A stretch of DNA of 64,000 nt from Dryococelus australis (taxonomy: Eukaryota; Arthropoda; Insecta; Phasmatodea; Phasmatidae): NCBI GenBank assembly GCA_029891345.1, contig CM056995.1, positions 217,066,547 through 217,130,546 on the forward strand, written 5' to 3'. Under the pieces are notes generated by a model, which was not told where the DNA came from, ran no database searches, and saw only the letters and a program-made list of their open reading frames with translations. Both the position numbers and the translations under genes were made by a program. How positions within the stretch are numbered: the first letter of the stretch is position 1; each line of letters begins with the position of its first letter. Shown here in pieces: positions 1 through 12,200 of this stretch.

Positions 1-723
1 GGAGGGTCGGTCGTGGTGGGAGCTTAATCGATCCACCCGTTATCGAATCCCGGACCTCCTAAATGTACATCTGTCAGTAATTTTTGTTAATTATTTTTAT
101 ATTTTGTAAATTTTTGGGAGAGTCTTGTAATTTTTTGAGATTTTTTTAGAATTATTTTTGGTTCAAGGTCACGGTACAAGGTCACGTTCAAAGGTCACCT
201 GGATCCAACATGGTTGTTGGGTGGCGTTACAACATGGCGGCCGATTGGCGCCTGTACCGGGTGCCAGTTTTGTCTCGTAAAATGCATTGTGCTAGACTCG
301 TAACTATTTTACTATATTTGGAATACCATATTCCCGATGTATTTGTCTCATTAAATTACATGAGGTGGGCATAGTGGCGTACACCACGTGATCGTCAAAA
401 ATAGTAGACATCTACACATGCAAGTGTTCAAGCATATTTGAACTAAAAATTAAATTATAAAAATTATATTGACTTATGTTGGGTACCTGAACGAGTTTTG
501 CCTCGAGCTTTCGTTGGCCTTGAGTAACTGCTACAGTTGGAGATGAAACCGGAATAAGTTAGGACTTGTTGTAAAAGTCCCGTTACTGGGGTATCTCGTT
601 GCGAATTAAAGCTGTTCGTTTAACTGCAAGTTCTGATCGGGTTGCTGCATGCATCATGTACGAGATAAGTCTAACGGATAAGTAAATCAGCACAGCGTGC
701 ATAGTGTCCCGTTGTTTGTCGTT

Positions 724-1136
724 AAAGCCTGTTCACAATAAACGGAGCACGTTTGAAATCAACCTTAGAAAAATGTCACTGTCTTTGTATGCATATATTT
801 TAAGACTCCCTGAGCGATATGTGTCCAGTCAAGTTGTTAACGGTGGAGGGAAAGTAGTTCCATATCTCAACGCCAAATAAAATTTGTTAGATAAACTTTT
901 ACAGTGTTTTATATTTATTTTTCTTTCTCTTTTCTTATGTATCAAAGTGTAAAAACAAGCAGATTTTTGAAATTTTCCTTTTATAATTTACAGTTTCACT
1001 TGGCCGACGCATGAATAAAATGATGAGGCCCATGGTAGCATTAATTTTACGTAAGGCGAAATAATACGCGTCATGCGTACAAGTAAATCTTGAGCAGGGC
1101 TTTCAAAAGTGCTCATTTTACCGTGAACAGCCTACA
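724..1136 (+). mobile_element. MITE-A, long form, copy 1
   Basis: Non-autonomous TIR element of about 413 bp. The left end has CTGTTCAC then GCACGTTTGAAATCAACC; the right end has TTTCAAAAGTGCTCATTTTA then CCGTGAACAGCC. The two ends are inverted repeats of about 35 bp, and the internal sequence is shared with the copies at 8.25, 12.83, 15.49 and 17.46 kb. No coding capacity. Confidence 0.85.
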
Positions 1137-2098
1137 GTATAATTGCGTGCTGGTCTGTCGCAGCCAACTTTCTTGGCTAGGATGGGGCGGACGGCAACTC
1201 GCAGTGTGCGGGATCCCAGTAACCTGCGAGGCTTGTAATAAGAGCATTAAGCGCGAGTGAAAGGTTGGGACGGAATATACCAGCTGGAGGCTACTACGAA
1301 AGAGTAAAAAGTAAGTTATAAAATCGGTATTTTTTAGCTTACATTCCTTGGAAAGATAATCTTATGCAATCGTGCTAATGTCAGTCCGGGATGTAGGCGT
1401 TTGTCTCCACTGCCTCTAATAACTTCTTAACCACAGAACATATGGCTTTTTATAGTAGGTTGCATTATAATCGTCGTTAGCGACATCATACTCATAAAGA
1501 GTTGTATTGCAAACGTTCTTTATTCATAAAACTATTTGAAATTTCTCTCTACATGATTTATTTATCAGAGTGTTTTAAGTTTATTGCAATATAATGCACG
1601 GTAATCATAACAAATGAGTAAGCTTAATGCTAAACCAGCTGTATCGACTTGAATTTTTTAGTGTTAATCGGGTAATACTAAAACTAAATAATATCTGTTT
1701 ATATGATAATTAAGGAAAAACGCTTTCCCCTAAAACCAGAAAGTTCTATCAATTAATGTATTTAAATTAAAAAATCTAATTCTACGTAACTGGTTTTGCA
1801 AATGGATAAAGGATTTAACGGGGTTGGCAACTGTAAGCTTCGCAATGTACGTGAAATACTGCTTATGGAATATTTGACATTGTTATTGAGTACATGATTT
1901 TAAGTTGCAGGAGTTTTATGAAACAGATGTGAGATTTGGAGTCGAAATAGTTTTGTTCTTGGGGCGAAATTAGTAAGTGCTAAAGGTAGTTAACACGGAT
2001 AATTAAGTGCTTTTCTATAGGTGTTAATTCTGTTCAGAAATATTCCTAAATAATCGGACATTGAGCTCCATTACATTAAAGACAGTAATAAAAATTTC

Positions 2099-2102
<4 letters not shown>

Positions 2103-2142
<40 letters not shown>
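2103..2142. repeat. (AT)n microsatellite
   Basis: About 40 bp of uninterrupted alternating A and T. Confidence 0.95.
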
Positions 2143-2145
<3 letters not shown>

Positions 2146-2201
2146 ACTAATGTTAGGGGGGACAGCCGTTACACATAATTACATTTTTGTAAACAAGATT
2201 T

Positions 2202-2329
2202 GTCCACATCAAAGTTAGTATTATATGTTTAATGTCCACATCAAAGTTAGTATTATATGTTTAATGTCCACATCAAAGTTAGTATTATATGTTTAATGTC
2301 CACATCAAAGTTAGTATTATATATTTAAC
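2202..2329. repeat. 32-bp tandem repeat, four copies
   Basis: Unit begins GTCCACATCAAAGTTAGTAT and ends TATATGTTTAAT. Three copies are identical and the fourth differs only near its end. Such near-identity suggests recent tandem expansion. No coding or regulatory role is apparent. Confidence 0.95.
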
Positions 2330-2529
2330 GATCAGCCCTGTGTTCTAGAGTGAGGAAGTCAGAAAAATAAAGATGCTTACATTTTGGTTAATTGAATTAA
2401 ATTTTGGGTATGGCGCTATAGACATTTATTAGAGATAAACAATAACAATAATATGACCCACAAGTGCATATTAGTTAAATTTTAGAACGTATGTGCTTGT
2501 GCAGTTTTTTTTTTATTTGGTATATTAAT

Positions 2530-2584
2530 GAGCGAGTGAAGATATTTGGGCAGCTCTTGACAGCGAGGTCTTGAGAGCCGAGGC
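2530..2584 (-). mobile_element. SINE 3' fragment
   Basis: Reverse complement of the SINE tail, with CGGCTCTCAAGACCTCGCTG and the AAATATCTTCACTC end. It lies 70 bp from another fragment of the same family on the opposite strand. Confidence 0.7.
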
Positions 2585-2654
2585 ATGTTAATACCGAAGG
2601 ATTTTCACTGCAGGTGTTTCTAACTATGCTCATTTTACCAATGTTCTAATCACA

Positions 2655-2818
2655 CGTGGGAATCGTGCCGGTCAATGCTGCTAGTTGACGGGTTTTCTCG
2701 TAAATCTCACATTTCCCCCCGCCATTTCACTCCGGCGTTGCTCCATACTCACATCGTATCACCCTTATCGATCTCATGTCCTCAATTTTAAAAGCCGCCC
2801 AAATATCTCCACTATCCA
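2655..2818 (+). mobile_element. SINE body and tail, 5' truncated
   Basis: Matches the copies at 7.9, 14.4 and 35.6 kb from AATCGTGCCGG through the CTCCGGCGTTGCTCCATAC core to the AAGCCGCCCAAATATCTCCACT end. The tRNA-like head is missing. Confidence 0.75.
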
Positions 2819-5628
2819 CAGATGTTTTGAGACAATTTTTAATTTAAGCTCCACAGCCGTGTCATTTTTTGCATTGATAATCAGCAGAAGGGTGCATTAC
2901 TCAGAAATTTGAGACAAGCGTGACAACGTTGACGTTAAGTGCCAATCGAGTTGAGTGCTCGATAGCGACTAGACGAGACAATGATCGATGTGTGAATGTC
3001 TACACGTGATGGGAACGAGCTGGTAACTTGCCACGGAAAGTGAGATTTGCAAGTCGTCGAACGAAGGGAAAGGAAAACTCTTTAAAGCCATTGCGACATG
3101 CTAAATGTTTAACATTCTTTGTAAATTTACACCTTTCAAGTTGAAAGTTAGAGCTTTAAAATGTGTTAATTTCAATTATACGGCAATGAAACATTCAGTA
3201 TTCTATCCACTATGGATGTGAAAGTGTAGAAATCAGAATATCTGTTCGCAATTATTAAAGGGCTAGCTGCAAGGATTGGTGTGAGCTACATAATTGAAAC
3301 CTAATTTTGAATTGTTTGTTCTTAGACTACTAATAAATTTTGTTCAATTTTGTTTCAAATAAATGGTTTAGTTTTGCCTTTTAAAATTACTGCTAAGTAA
3401 AGTCTTTTCTAAAAGTAGATAAACTTACTAAGTGGTATTTTTCTTTATTTGGATTTTTGTTTGCTTATAATTAGAAATAACATACGTTCTGTAATGGACG
3501 TTAAGACATTTTCGTTATCTTCTGACGTCTCCACGCTAATTATGTGAATGTTTCTAGAACTCAGGTTCTGACCTTTCTACAAACTGTCTGACTCTAAAGG
3601 AGCATTTTTACCTTACATGATATATATAGCACGATTCCGAGCTGTGAACAATCTTGCCACGTACCGCCGCGCCAGCCTTGAAATTCCATTGACTACGGGT
3701 GGAAGACTTAGGTCTGGCCCACTTTCTCTACAGCTGTTTAATAGAGCGTGGTTTGGAGAGTGAAATCTCTATAGGACATCTCGCCATTGTTACGTTGGAG
3801 GCTTGGCACTGGAGCAGATAAGCCTCGCTGGCGACTAGGAGGTATCTCCCGCAGGGGTTGAAGACATTTTGTTCTTGCAGCCTGTAGGTGTTCCCCAAGT
3901 TTTACGACTGCTTGCCAGTATTTTTTATTGTTCGCGTGAATATAGATTTGATGTTATTTTACACACCTGCTGGATTGTACTGAAGATTAACTATAGTCTT
4001 CGTTTTGATTCAGCTCCAAAACTGAACATTCATTAAGTTCGGTGTTTTGAGCCTTGGCAACCCATAAACTATTGGGAAATGTAGTCGGCAATCACGACAA
4101 AAGTTTTTGTCAATATTGTGCTGATTTAGCCATAAGTAAGGCCATCGTCCTCAATTGTAAATGTGCACTTGTCTGGTGTAGTGATAAAGACTTTGGAAAA
4201 GTAGTTTATTAAATCTCAAATCCTCACTGGGGATTGAGAAACTACAAATAAATTACTGTATCTGCAATCGGTAAGTCGTACTGTACATTTAACCAATTGA
4301 AAAAGTGAAAAACTTGTATATAAGCCCTATAATGGTAAGTTGGACAGAAAATGTTTCCAATAAATGATCAAATTGTTTATGTATGGTCTGTTTTTAAAAA
4401 CAAAAATGGTCCGTAATAGCAAATGCACGCAAGAAATTGACAATTCACGAAGAAATAGTGTCGTAAGTCTTGAGACTTTTTTTTCTATTTACGGTTTTCA
4501 CTGTGGTTAATGTTGGTATGCTTTCCGGAGTTAGTCCCCTCACATCCATAACCGAGTAAATTTTTTACTTAGCCGCGATATTTCTCTCGCTCCAGCTACT
4601 AAAATACCACACAGGTGTTTTTTACATATGTGGTGGGTTAGAGCCTTTTTAACTTCTTGGTAAGCCATCTATTTCACCAACACAATATGATACTTGTATT
4701 TCAAAGTCCTTCGTCGTATCTATTAAGAATTAAAAAATGCAAATGCCACTTGCAAATTAGCTAGGGTAGGAAATCACGCGTGCCTTGGTAAAGGCTGTTC
4801 TTTATAAAAGTATTATTTACATGCTAATTTAAATTAAATAACACATGGGAAATTTTAACATTATTTTGTGCAAATATGGAATCTCATAACTATATAATTT
4901 TTTTACTTCTGCGATTTCGAACAGTTCTCTCACTTCTGCATTCAATTTTTATTAATACAATCTCGAATGATTTGATTGCATAAGATGAAGCTATGAAATT
5001 AACAAACTCTTGTTTGGAGTACAATAGACTAAAAACAAACTTTTTATAATTTATTTATTTTCTAGTAATTTTTTATTCCCCTTACTTCGGTTGGCGTACC
5101 TGACCCATGACCGATGTCCTCAATGTGTAGGAGCAGAAAAGCTGGCCTGCTTTATTTGTGTCCAGCCAACGCGTTGGCTTTTCTGGTCATAGTGTACACC
5201 GGCCGAGCACTTCCGCATCCGTTGTTGAAGTGATCAGGCCTTAGGTGGACGGCCTGCTGATCACGCCTTCAGGCATGAACGAGGGCACGAGCGGATCGCA
5301 GTATTCCTTTACGAAAGGCAGTTGCAGAAACCCCTACACTGGCCAGTAAACGGGGCCAAAATGTTAACGCCCCGATATAGACCAAGTAAACACAGGGCGT
5401 GGCGTATTTTGTTTCGGCACGGAACAAAACCATGGGAAAAGGGTAGTCCGGCCGTGTTAACCGCTTCCTAGAATCAATTTGGCAAAATTAACAAGGGGGG
5501 ACCCCCCAACAATACCTTAAATAGTTTTGTATAATCCTTTTTCAATAAACCCCATGTTATGCCTACCTAATCATGGCTCTTAAAGCATGCGAATAACTTT
5601 TTAGGCATGAAGACCACAAATCATTATA

Positions 5629-5728
5629 NNNNNNNNNNNNNNNNNNNNNNNNNNNNNNNNNNNNNNNNNNNNNNNNNNNNNNNNNNNNNNNNNNNNNNNN
5701 NNNNNNNNNNNNNNNNNNNNNNNNNNNN
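5629..5728. other. Assembly gap, exactly 100 N
   Basis: One hundred consecutive Ns, the conventional placeholder for a gap of unknown size. The sequence immediately downstream is suspect. Missing 5' exons of the transporter may be hidden here. Confidence 0.99.
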
Positions 5729-6145
5729 GGTGTTGAGGTGAGGATGGAACAACTTTCGAAATTTTAAAGGGGGCCTGGGGGGAAAAAACGGGAGCCCCCC
5801 AAAAAAGGGAAAAACCGGCCCCCCAAAACAGCACGTGGCAGATTAAAACATGCGAAAACCCGGTGGGGCCCCGGCGGGGGATTGGACCCGAATCGTAAAA
5901 CCCTTTGGGAAAAAATTTTAAACCCTACATCCCGATATTCCGTGATAAAACCGCTTTACTTCGGCGATGTTAAAAGTGGGGAATTACAAAACCCCCTTTA
6001 CTGCAACTGAACATTCCCGTTGAAATTTTAAACCACAAGCTTTTAAAAAAATGTGCAAAATTGCCCGTAAGCGGACATGCAGTTTTGGTGGCGGGGCCCA
6101 GTTTTTGTTAGTGTGTCGAGGGAGGGGGAGTGGTTTTTTCAACAG
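5729..6145. other. Suspected misassembled, homopolymer-inflated copy of 6755-7141
   Basis: This segment is collinear with 6755-7141 (reverse SINE, then the flank of a mariner-like remnant), but nearly every homopolymer run is one or two bases longer. For example GTGAAACTCCATTGG in the downstream copy appears here as GTAAAACCCTTTGGG. It starts at the N gap and ends at the first SLC22 exon. The pattern resembles unpolished long-read consensus placed by gap filling rather than biological divergence. Confidence 0.75.
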
Positions 6146-6221
6146 CCCCAATGGCACGGAGGAGCCCTGCACCAGCTGGCACTACGACCGCTCTGTCTTC
6201 AGCGAGACAATCATCACTGAG
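6146..6221 (+). CDS. SLC22 exon 1 of those visible (extracellular loop before TM2)
   Basis: Encodes NGTEEPCTSWHYDRS and then SVFSETIITE, the conserved end of the large extracellular loop of SLC22 carriers. It ends in phase 0 at GAG with donor GTGAGT at 6222. The 3' boundary is firm. The 5' boundary is not: a usable acceptor (TTTTTTCAACAG, ending 6145) lies exactly where the sequence stops matching 7132-7141 of a transposon region. The acceptor may therefore be an assembly artefact and the exon may continue into lost sequence. Confidence 0.85.
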
Positions 6222-9200
6222 GTGAGTCATCCCAACCCATCACCTGTGGCTTCTCATGTCTTGGCACGAGCTCAGTCTTACAATAAGACATTTTCCCTTG
6301 TGTACACTGTATATATGTTGCGTGACTTATGTTACAGACTTTGGTAGGTGATTCCTTATGGGAAAACATTACGAAAATGCCGATGGATGTATGTCCGGAA
6401 ACTGTCTTAAGGGTTGAAAACACCCCCGAAAGTTGGGCTTTAAAAATAGTTATTACTTAATAAAATTGTATTAAAAAAAAGTTATAACATTTAAATTTCT
6501 TAAGTTAATATTAATTTGTTTCCACTTTATTAAATAAAATTAATCTTAAAGCTCAGTTTTTGGCTGTTTCCCACTCTAAGAAGTTTTTTCGGACGTAAGT
6601 CAATCTGCATTTTCGTAAAGTTTTTTCGCAAGGAGTCGCCTCCCAAAGTCTTTAACATAAATAAAATTCCAAAACTGTATTGGAGCGCGTGAGTGACGAC
6701 ATTTGGACTGCTCTTAACATAGGTCTTCAAAGCTGATGAGGGTGATTGAGGTGAGGATGGAACAACGTCGAAATTAAAGGGCTGGAGAAACGGGAGATCC
6801 CCGAGAAAAACCGGCCCACCAACAGCATCGTCCGGCACGATTACAACATGCGAAAATCCGGTGTGACCCGGCTGGGGATTGGACCCGAATCGTGAAACTC
6901 CATTGGAAAAATTTAACCTACATACACGATATTCCGTGACTCAACCGACATACTTCGGCAGCATGTTATACAGATCGGAATTACAGAATACTTTACTGCA
7001 ACTGACTACATTCCCGTTGTAATTTACACACAAGCTGTTCAAAATGTGCACAATCTGACCGTAAGCGGACACTGCTAGTGTGGCTGGCGTGGCCAGTCTT
7101 TGTTAGTGTGTCGAGGCGAGTGAGTGGTTGTTTCAACAATGCCAGGAATGTCCAGAGTACGCAGACATTGAGTTGGTTTACGGATACTGTGATGGAGATG
7201 GACATGGTGCAGCAGCTGAGTATCTGCGCAGTTCGATTGGAAGAGGTGGGCCAGTCCCGTGGCCGGCGCGCTCTCCAGACCTTTCCCCGTTGGACTTTTT
7301 CTTATGGGGCTACCTGAAGAGTAGGGTTTACAGTGGACGGAGATCAGATACAAGAGACTAATTGCTGAAGACTGTAACAGACACCACTAATCAACTCGGA
7401 AATGAACTTGCAGGCATGCATTTGCAACACGCCATGGTAGGCTATAAAGTATCGCCGCCGGTTTATGTTCAGATGGTGTATATATCGAAGAGCTCACGCG
7501 AGAAATTAAATTTAAATTCAGTCAGTTGCATTACACATTCTGTTAATACAATTTGTGGTTTTATTGCATTTACGTCCCTGTAACTCTGAAATGGGGCTGC
7601 ATAGCCTACTTGTGTATATGACATTTTTTGTTGTCAGTGATCTGTGTAACACGCTGCCGAAGTATGTCGGTTGAGATGCGGAACAAACTGTGTAGTATGT
7701 GAATAATATCGAATCTTTGACTTTGCTACTACACAAACAGTAAGGAAGTTTCCTATATTTTTTATTCTTTTCTGAGAAAAAATAGAATTGCCATGGATGT
7801 AGCGAAGGAACTCTACCATTCCCACATTCTCTCTGCAGGTATACGTACATGGGAAATTTACTAACAATTTCAAAGATTGTAGAATATGTGCAATCGGGGC
7901 CACGGTGGTTGAACGGGTAGACTGCTCGCCTCCCATCAAGGCGAACCGGGTTCAATCCCCGGTCGGATCACTCCCGGATTGTCGCATTAGGGCATCGTGC
8001 CAGACGATGCCGCTGGTCGGTGGGTTTTCTAGAGGATCTCCCATTTCCACAACTCATGCATTCCAGTCTCATCATTTTAAACTCGTCGGCTCTGAAGACC
8101 TCATTTTCAAGAGCCGCCCAAATCTCTAAACTCAATATATGCGATCGATGCTGTTAAATTGAATGTCGCCGACATAACATTACATTGCAGGGAACGTTAT
8201 GAAAACTGTAATATTTATTTGCATGTGGCTTCAAAGAGCGTGGATGTGAAGACTGTTTACGATAGTGAGCACTTTCGAAATCAACCTTAGAAAAAAGTCA
8301 CTAGTCCTGTCTGCGAATAATTTAACGGGCGCCTTGAGTGTCATGCGCCCAGTTAAGTTGGTAACGATGGATTGGAAAGTAGTTCGTATCTTAACGCCGA
8401 ATTAAAAGTGCTAAGTTACCATTTCTGCTAACTTAAATTATTTCTTTCGCTATCTGTTTTTTAATGCACTGAAGTGATAAAATGAGCAGATTTTTAAAGT
8501 ATTTTACTTTTCTTATAATTTAACATTTTCACTTGTCGGACGCACGAATAAAGTGACGAGGCCCATAACAATGTTATTCTTACATAAGACGGAATAATAC
8601 ACAACGTACAAGCATATCTTAAGCAAGGTTTTCAAAAATGTTCATTTTATCGTGAATAGCTAATGCTACTGCAATCTTCGCAATTGTGTTTCGGGTGACG
8701 TTACAGTAATATTACGTCAGCATCATTCAGTGTTAAATACGAAGTGTGTGAATGTCTTTATACGCGTGTTAAAAATAGAAATGTTTTGTGTGTTCCAGTG
8801 GGATCTGGTATGCAGTCGCCACCAGCTTTCTAACGTCGCCCAGACTGTCTTCATGTTCGGGGTCTTGACCGGCAATGCTTTGTTTGGCATAGCGGCGGAC
8901 AGGTGAACAAACCTCGTAACGGAGTGTGCTGATGCGGTTTTACAATTAGGATTTATTTTTTTAAAGAACAATTTTGTGAGATTAATTATTGCATGCAAAA
9001 TCGGCAACTCATTTTTGTAATTTTCATTTTGTCAAATTCTAAACTTACAAATTACAAAGCACAAACTACCAAATAAGTAACCCTGTAAGTGTTTGCCTAT
9101 TTTAAATGTAAAAAACGCTGAAATGGAATGTGTAATAAAAAAATATTGCATTTTTAACTCTAAATAGCTATCTATTAAAGCAATATGTCAGAATATTCAT

Positions 9201-12200
9201 GAAATGTTAATTTTTAGTTGACAAATTATTTTTAGTAACAGCTTAAGAGAATTTTTTCCTCCGTTATAAAGTACGTATTCGTGTCATAACAGGACACAGG
9301 TTCATTACAGATGATGTTTCATTACAGAATTTTAGATGTTATAGTTATATGCAACGTTTTGTACCTTATTAGCTGAGCTTCTACTGTCGCATCTTTCAAT
9401 AAATACTCCTTAATTGAAATAAGGAACAAATATAAAATTTAATATTGTGGCTGACACGGGCACTAAATTTCGGTATTATTTTATTATAACGTAATGTATA
9501 ACAGTGCTCCATGCAAAGGTTTATGAAGACGATCAGTTGATTTTAATAGATCGCAATCTTTGTTTTAAAAATAATTATTTTACATTATCTGGTGTCTCCA
9601 AGATCGTGTAAAGCAGTGCCGCATGTTAAAACGTTGCTTGCGGGGGTGCTCAAATTGAAACCTTAAAAATATTCGGAAGCCAAATTATGAGGGACGATAA
9701 GCCAATTATACGCTGTTAATGGTAAAATATGCACTCTCGAAAGTTCTGTCGTTTCTAATAATAGTCAATAAATATATTTTAATTTAGTATTAGACGTTAA
9801 CTTCATAGTGTGGTGGAATACACAAGTAGAGGACTACTGCAGATCTTTGCGCAACTCAATATTTTAACTAAAATGCAACCAATTTCAAGCTAAATTCAAA
9901 CAAATTTCTGATTCCCCGTCAAATTTTTCAAAGCGCAACTCAAAATCAATATTTAAGGTTAAAATCAAAATCGTTTTTCAACACGTGTTCACTCTTTGTG
10001 TGGTTCTCGTTTTCAAGCTAAATCATCATATTTTTTAAATGAAATTCTGGAATTTTCATACTTTTCTTGAGAGATTATTTTTGACTAATTGATTTGGCTT
10101 CCAAAAAAAAATGTAAATATTTGCCTTATTGGCCATAATTTTAGCCTCATTCACCCTGAAAATGGACCACTGATCAAAGAGTGAACAAAAGTATGTTTTT
10201 AAAAAAATTCGCGTAATGGGGAATGAAGGTTTGGGTCAAGTTATCTTGATTTTGGGGTGAGATTGATGAGATGAATCATATTTGAAGAAGAGATAGAAAA
10301 ATCGTTGCTTGAAAGTGAGAAATTTGCGTGAATTTTAGTTAAATTATTGTGCTATTCTGCAATAGTCCTCTACTTACACACAGTGTGTTTATTACTTATA
10401 TGGCAATACTAATTTAAAAAGGTAGTTAAAGGATAAACAAAGCTGAAATAAAAAGTAGCTAGGGACTCAAAAGTGCTCACTTTGCCGTGAACAGCCTATA
10501 ACTGTAAATTTCCTGCATGTGCAGATTCGGCCGCAAGGCTCCCCTGGTGATTGCCATCGTGCTGCAGTCCATGACGGGGGCCGCCTCTGCGCTGGTTCCT
10601 TGGTTCGAGGCCTTCTTGGCGTTCCGCTTCCTGGCCGCCTTCGCCACTGGAGGCTCCATGATCACCTCGTTCGTCCTCTGTGAGTTCAGCCTCCAGTCTC
10701 GCACGTGGTTACTAACTGTGGCTGGCTTTGATTTTAACATCATTTAACTTAGTTTTTAGAGTAGACACAGGCTTACTCCGGCCAACTAAATAACAAACAT
10801 TGTTTGCAAAGGGCCAAAAATATAGTTTTTCGAGTAAACAAAACTTGAAAAGCAACCAAATTTTATTTATTTTCGTGTAACAAAATAAAAGTTTGAATTA
10901 TCGAAACCTCTGTGTCGGGTCAGAAGAAATTGACTGTTGACAAAATATTTTGTTTAATCAATTTTATATATTTGTTTAGCCACGAATTTGTTTGCCTTCC
11001 TATCAAAATACAGCTAGAGAATTTTTTGTATTTTTGTGACAAAGCTAGTGTTTTAGTGCATCTGTTGTTTGCTTACGATATAAACATCCTAATAAAACAA
11101 GTTCAACAGTAAACTAAAGATCTACTTTCGCACGTTGTCCAGTTTATGAAATGCATTTATTTAAAATCATGACAATTTTACCACTAGTCACTCTGAGGTT
11201 GCTAAAACGTAAAGCTCGGGCGCAGATTGTGTGTTCGAATTCCGGTGGATCTTCCTTTCTTATATTAACGAAAACTGTTAAATGTACTCGTAGCCAAACA
11301 CAATTGCGCCAACTAAATCCTTGTTTGGAGCAACCACACAAGAACAAAATAATTTTGTTTTCAACAAGATATTTAACTGGCCCAATGCAACGAATTTATT
11401 TGGTTGCGCTAAACTATTTTGTTTGATTCAACAAAACCTTTTAATCTCAGTGCGGAGTCTTGAGAGCCGAAAAGGGTGAAGCGAGGGCAAGCATGGAGCA
11501 GCGCCGGAATGCGGGGGCAGGGGAAAGCGGGAGATAGCCGGGAAAACTCGCCGATCAGTTGCGTAGTCCGGCAAGATTTCCTCGAGAGAGGATGAGGGCA
11601 ATGTTACTAAGAGAGTAGTCGCGTAACTGAGAGCAACAGCTGAATAAAGCCAAAGTAGTCGTGGTTTTGGAACGAGCGTGATGTAAGTACCATTCCCCGT
11701 TTACAAATATGTACTGATTAGTCATAAATGTAAATCAAAATTTAATTTGTCCATTTCCCCAAATGATTTTTCAAGTTATTAGCTATATACACAAACTTTA
11801 CTCGAGATAAATTTAACCATAAAAGTTAGGTATAAAATATATAATTCAAAAATTTGAACTTATAAATTAAAATGCAAATATTATAACTTGTCATTTGCAG
11901 TTTCCCCGTGTGTGCATTTAAATAGAATGCCCACCTTTACTTTTAATTTGTTTGATTCTACTTACCTTCCAACGCTTCAAATAATGCGTGTTAAAGTTTT
12001 ACTCTGGCAAGATGCTCAGAGTAAATACTATACAGTTTTGGGACACTGTCGAGAGCGAGTAAAATATTTACTCTGGCAGTGTCCGAAATGGCAGATTTTG
12101 TCACGAAATTATCACGTGACCAGATTTTGTATACGAAAATAGCGACTTATTTGGTATTTCGTATTTGTAGCTCGCGGATATTAGCAGAAATACAAAATGA

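Larger units (their letters stand above)
1..5628. other. Non-coding, AT-rich sequence upstream of the gap
   Basis: I see no exon here, including no candidate for the missing SLC22 N-terminus (a Met exon with TM1). It holds one long MITE-A copy (724-1136), an (AT)n tract (about 2103-2142), a 32-bp tandem repeat (2202-2329) and two SINE pieces (2530-2584, 2655-2818). A moderately GC-rich stretch at about 5090-5510 does not match any family I know. Confidence 0.6.
6222..8798 (+). other. Intron between SLC22 exons 1 and 2
   Basis: 2.6-kb intron. It contains a reversed SINE, a deleted mariner-like transposase, a full-length SINE and a long MITE-A copy that ends about 135 bp before exon 2. No other coding signal seen. 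Confidence 0.8.
8903..10524 (+). other. Intron between SLC22 exons 2 and 3
   Basis: 1.6-kb intron, about half of which is a short-form MITE-A interrupted by a second palindromic element (9707-10500). The rest is AT-rich with no feature I recognise. Confidence 0.8.

Noticed and set aside
5601-5834. Open frame running through the N gap
   Set aside because: Most of its codons are Ns, and the rest is homopolymer-inflated sequence.
7518-7955. Open frame of 145 codons on the minus strand
   Set aside because: Overlaps a SINE and AT-rich intron, no recognisable domain, no splice context. Chance frame.
7896-7975. tRNA gene
   Set aside because: A and B boxes are present but no complete cloverleaf, and the sequence continues into a SINE body shared by several loci.
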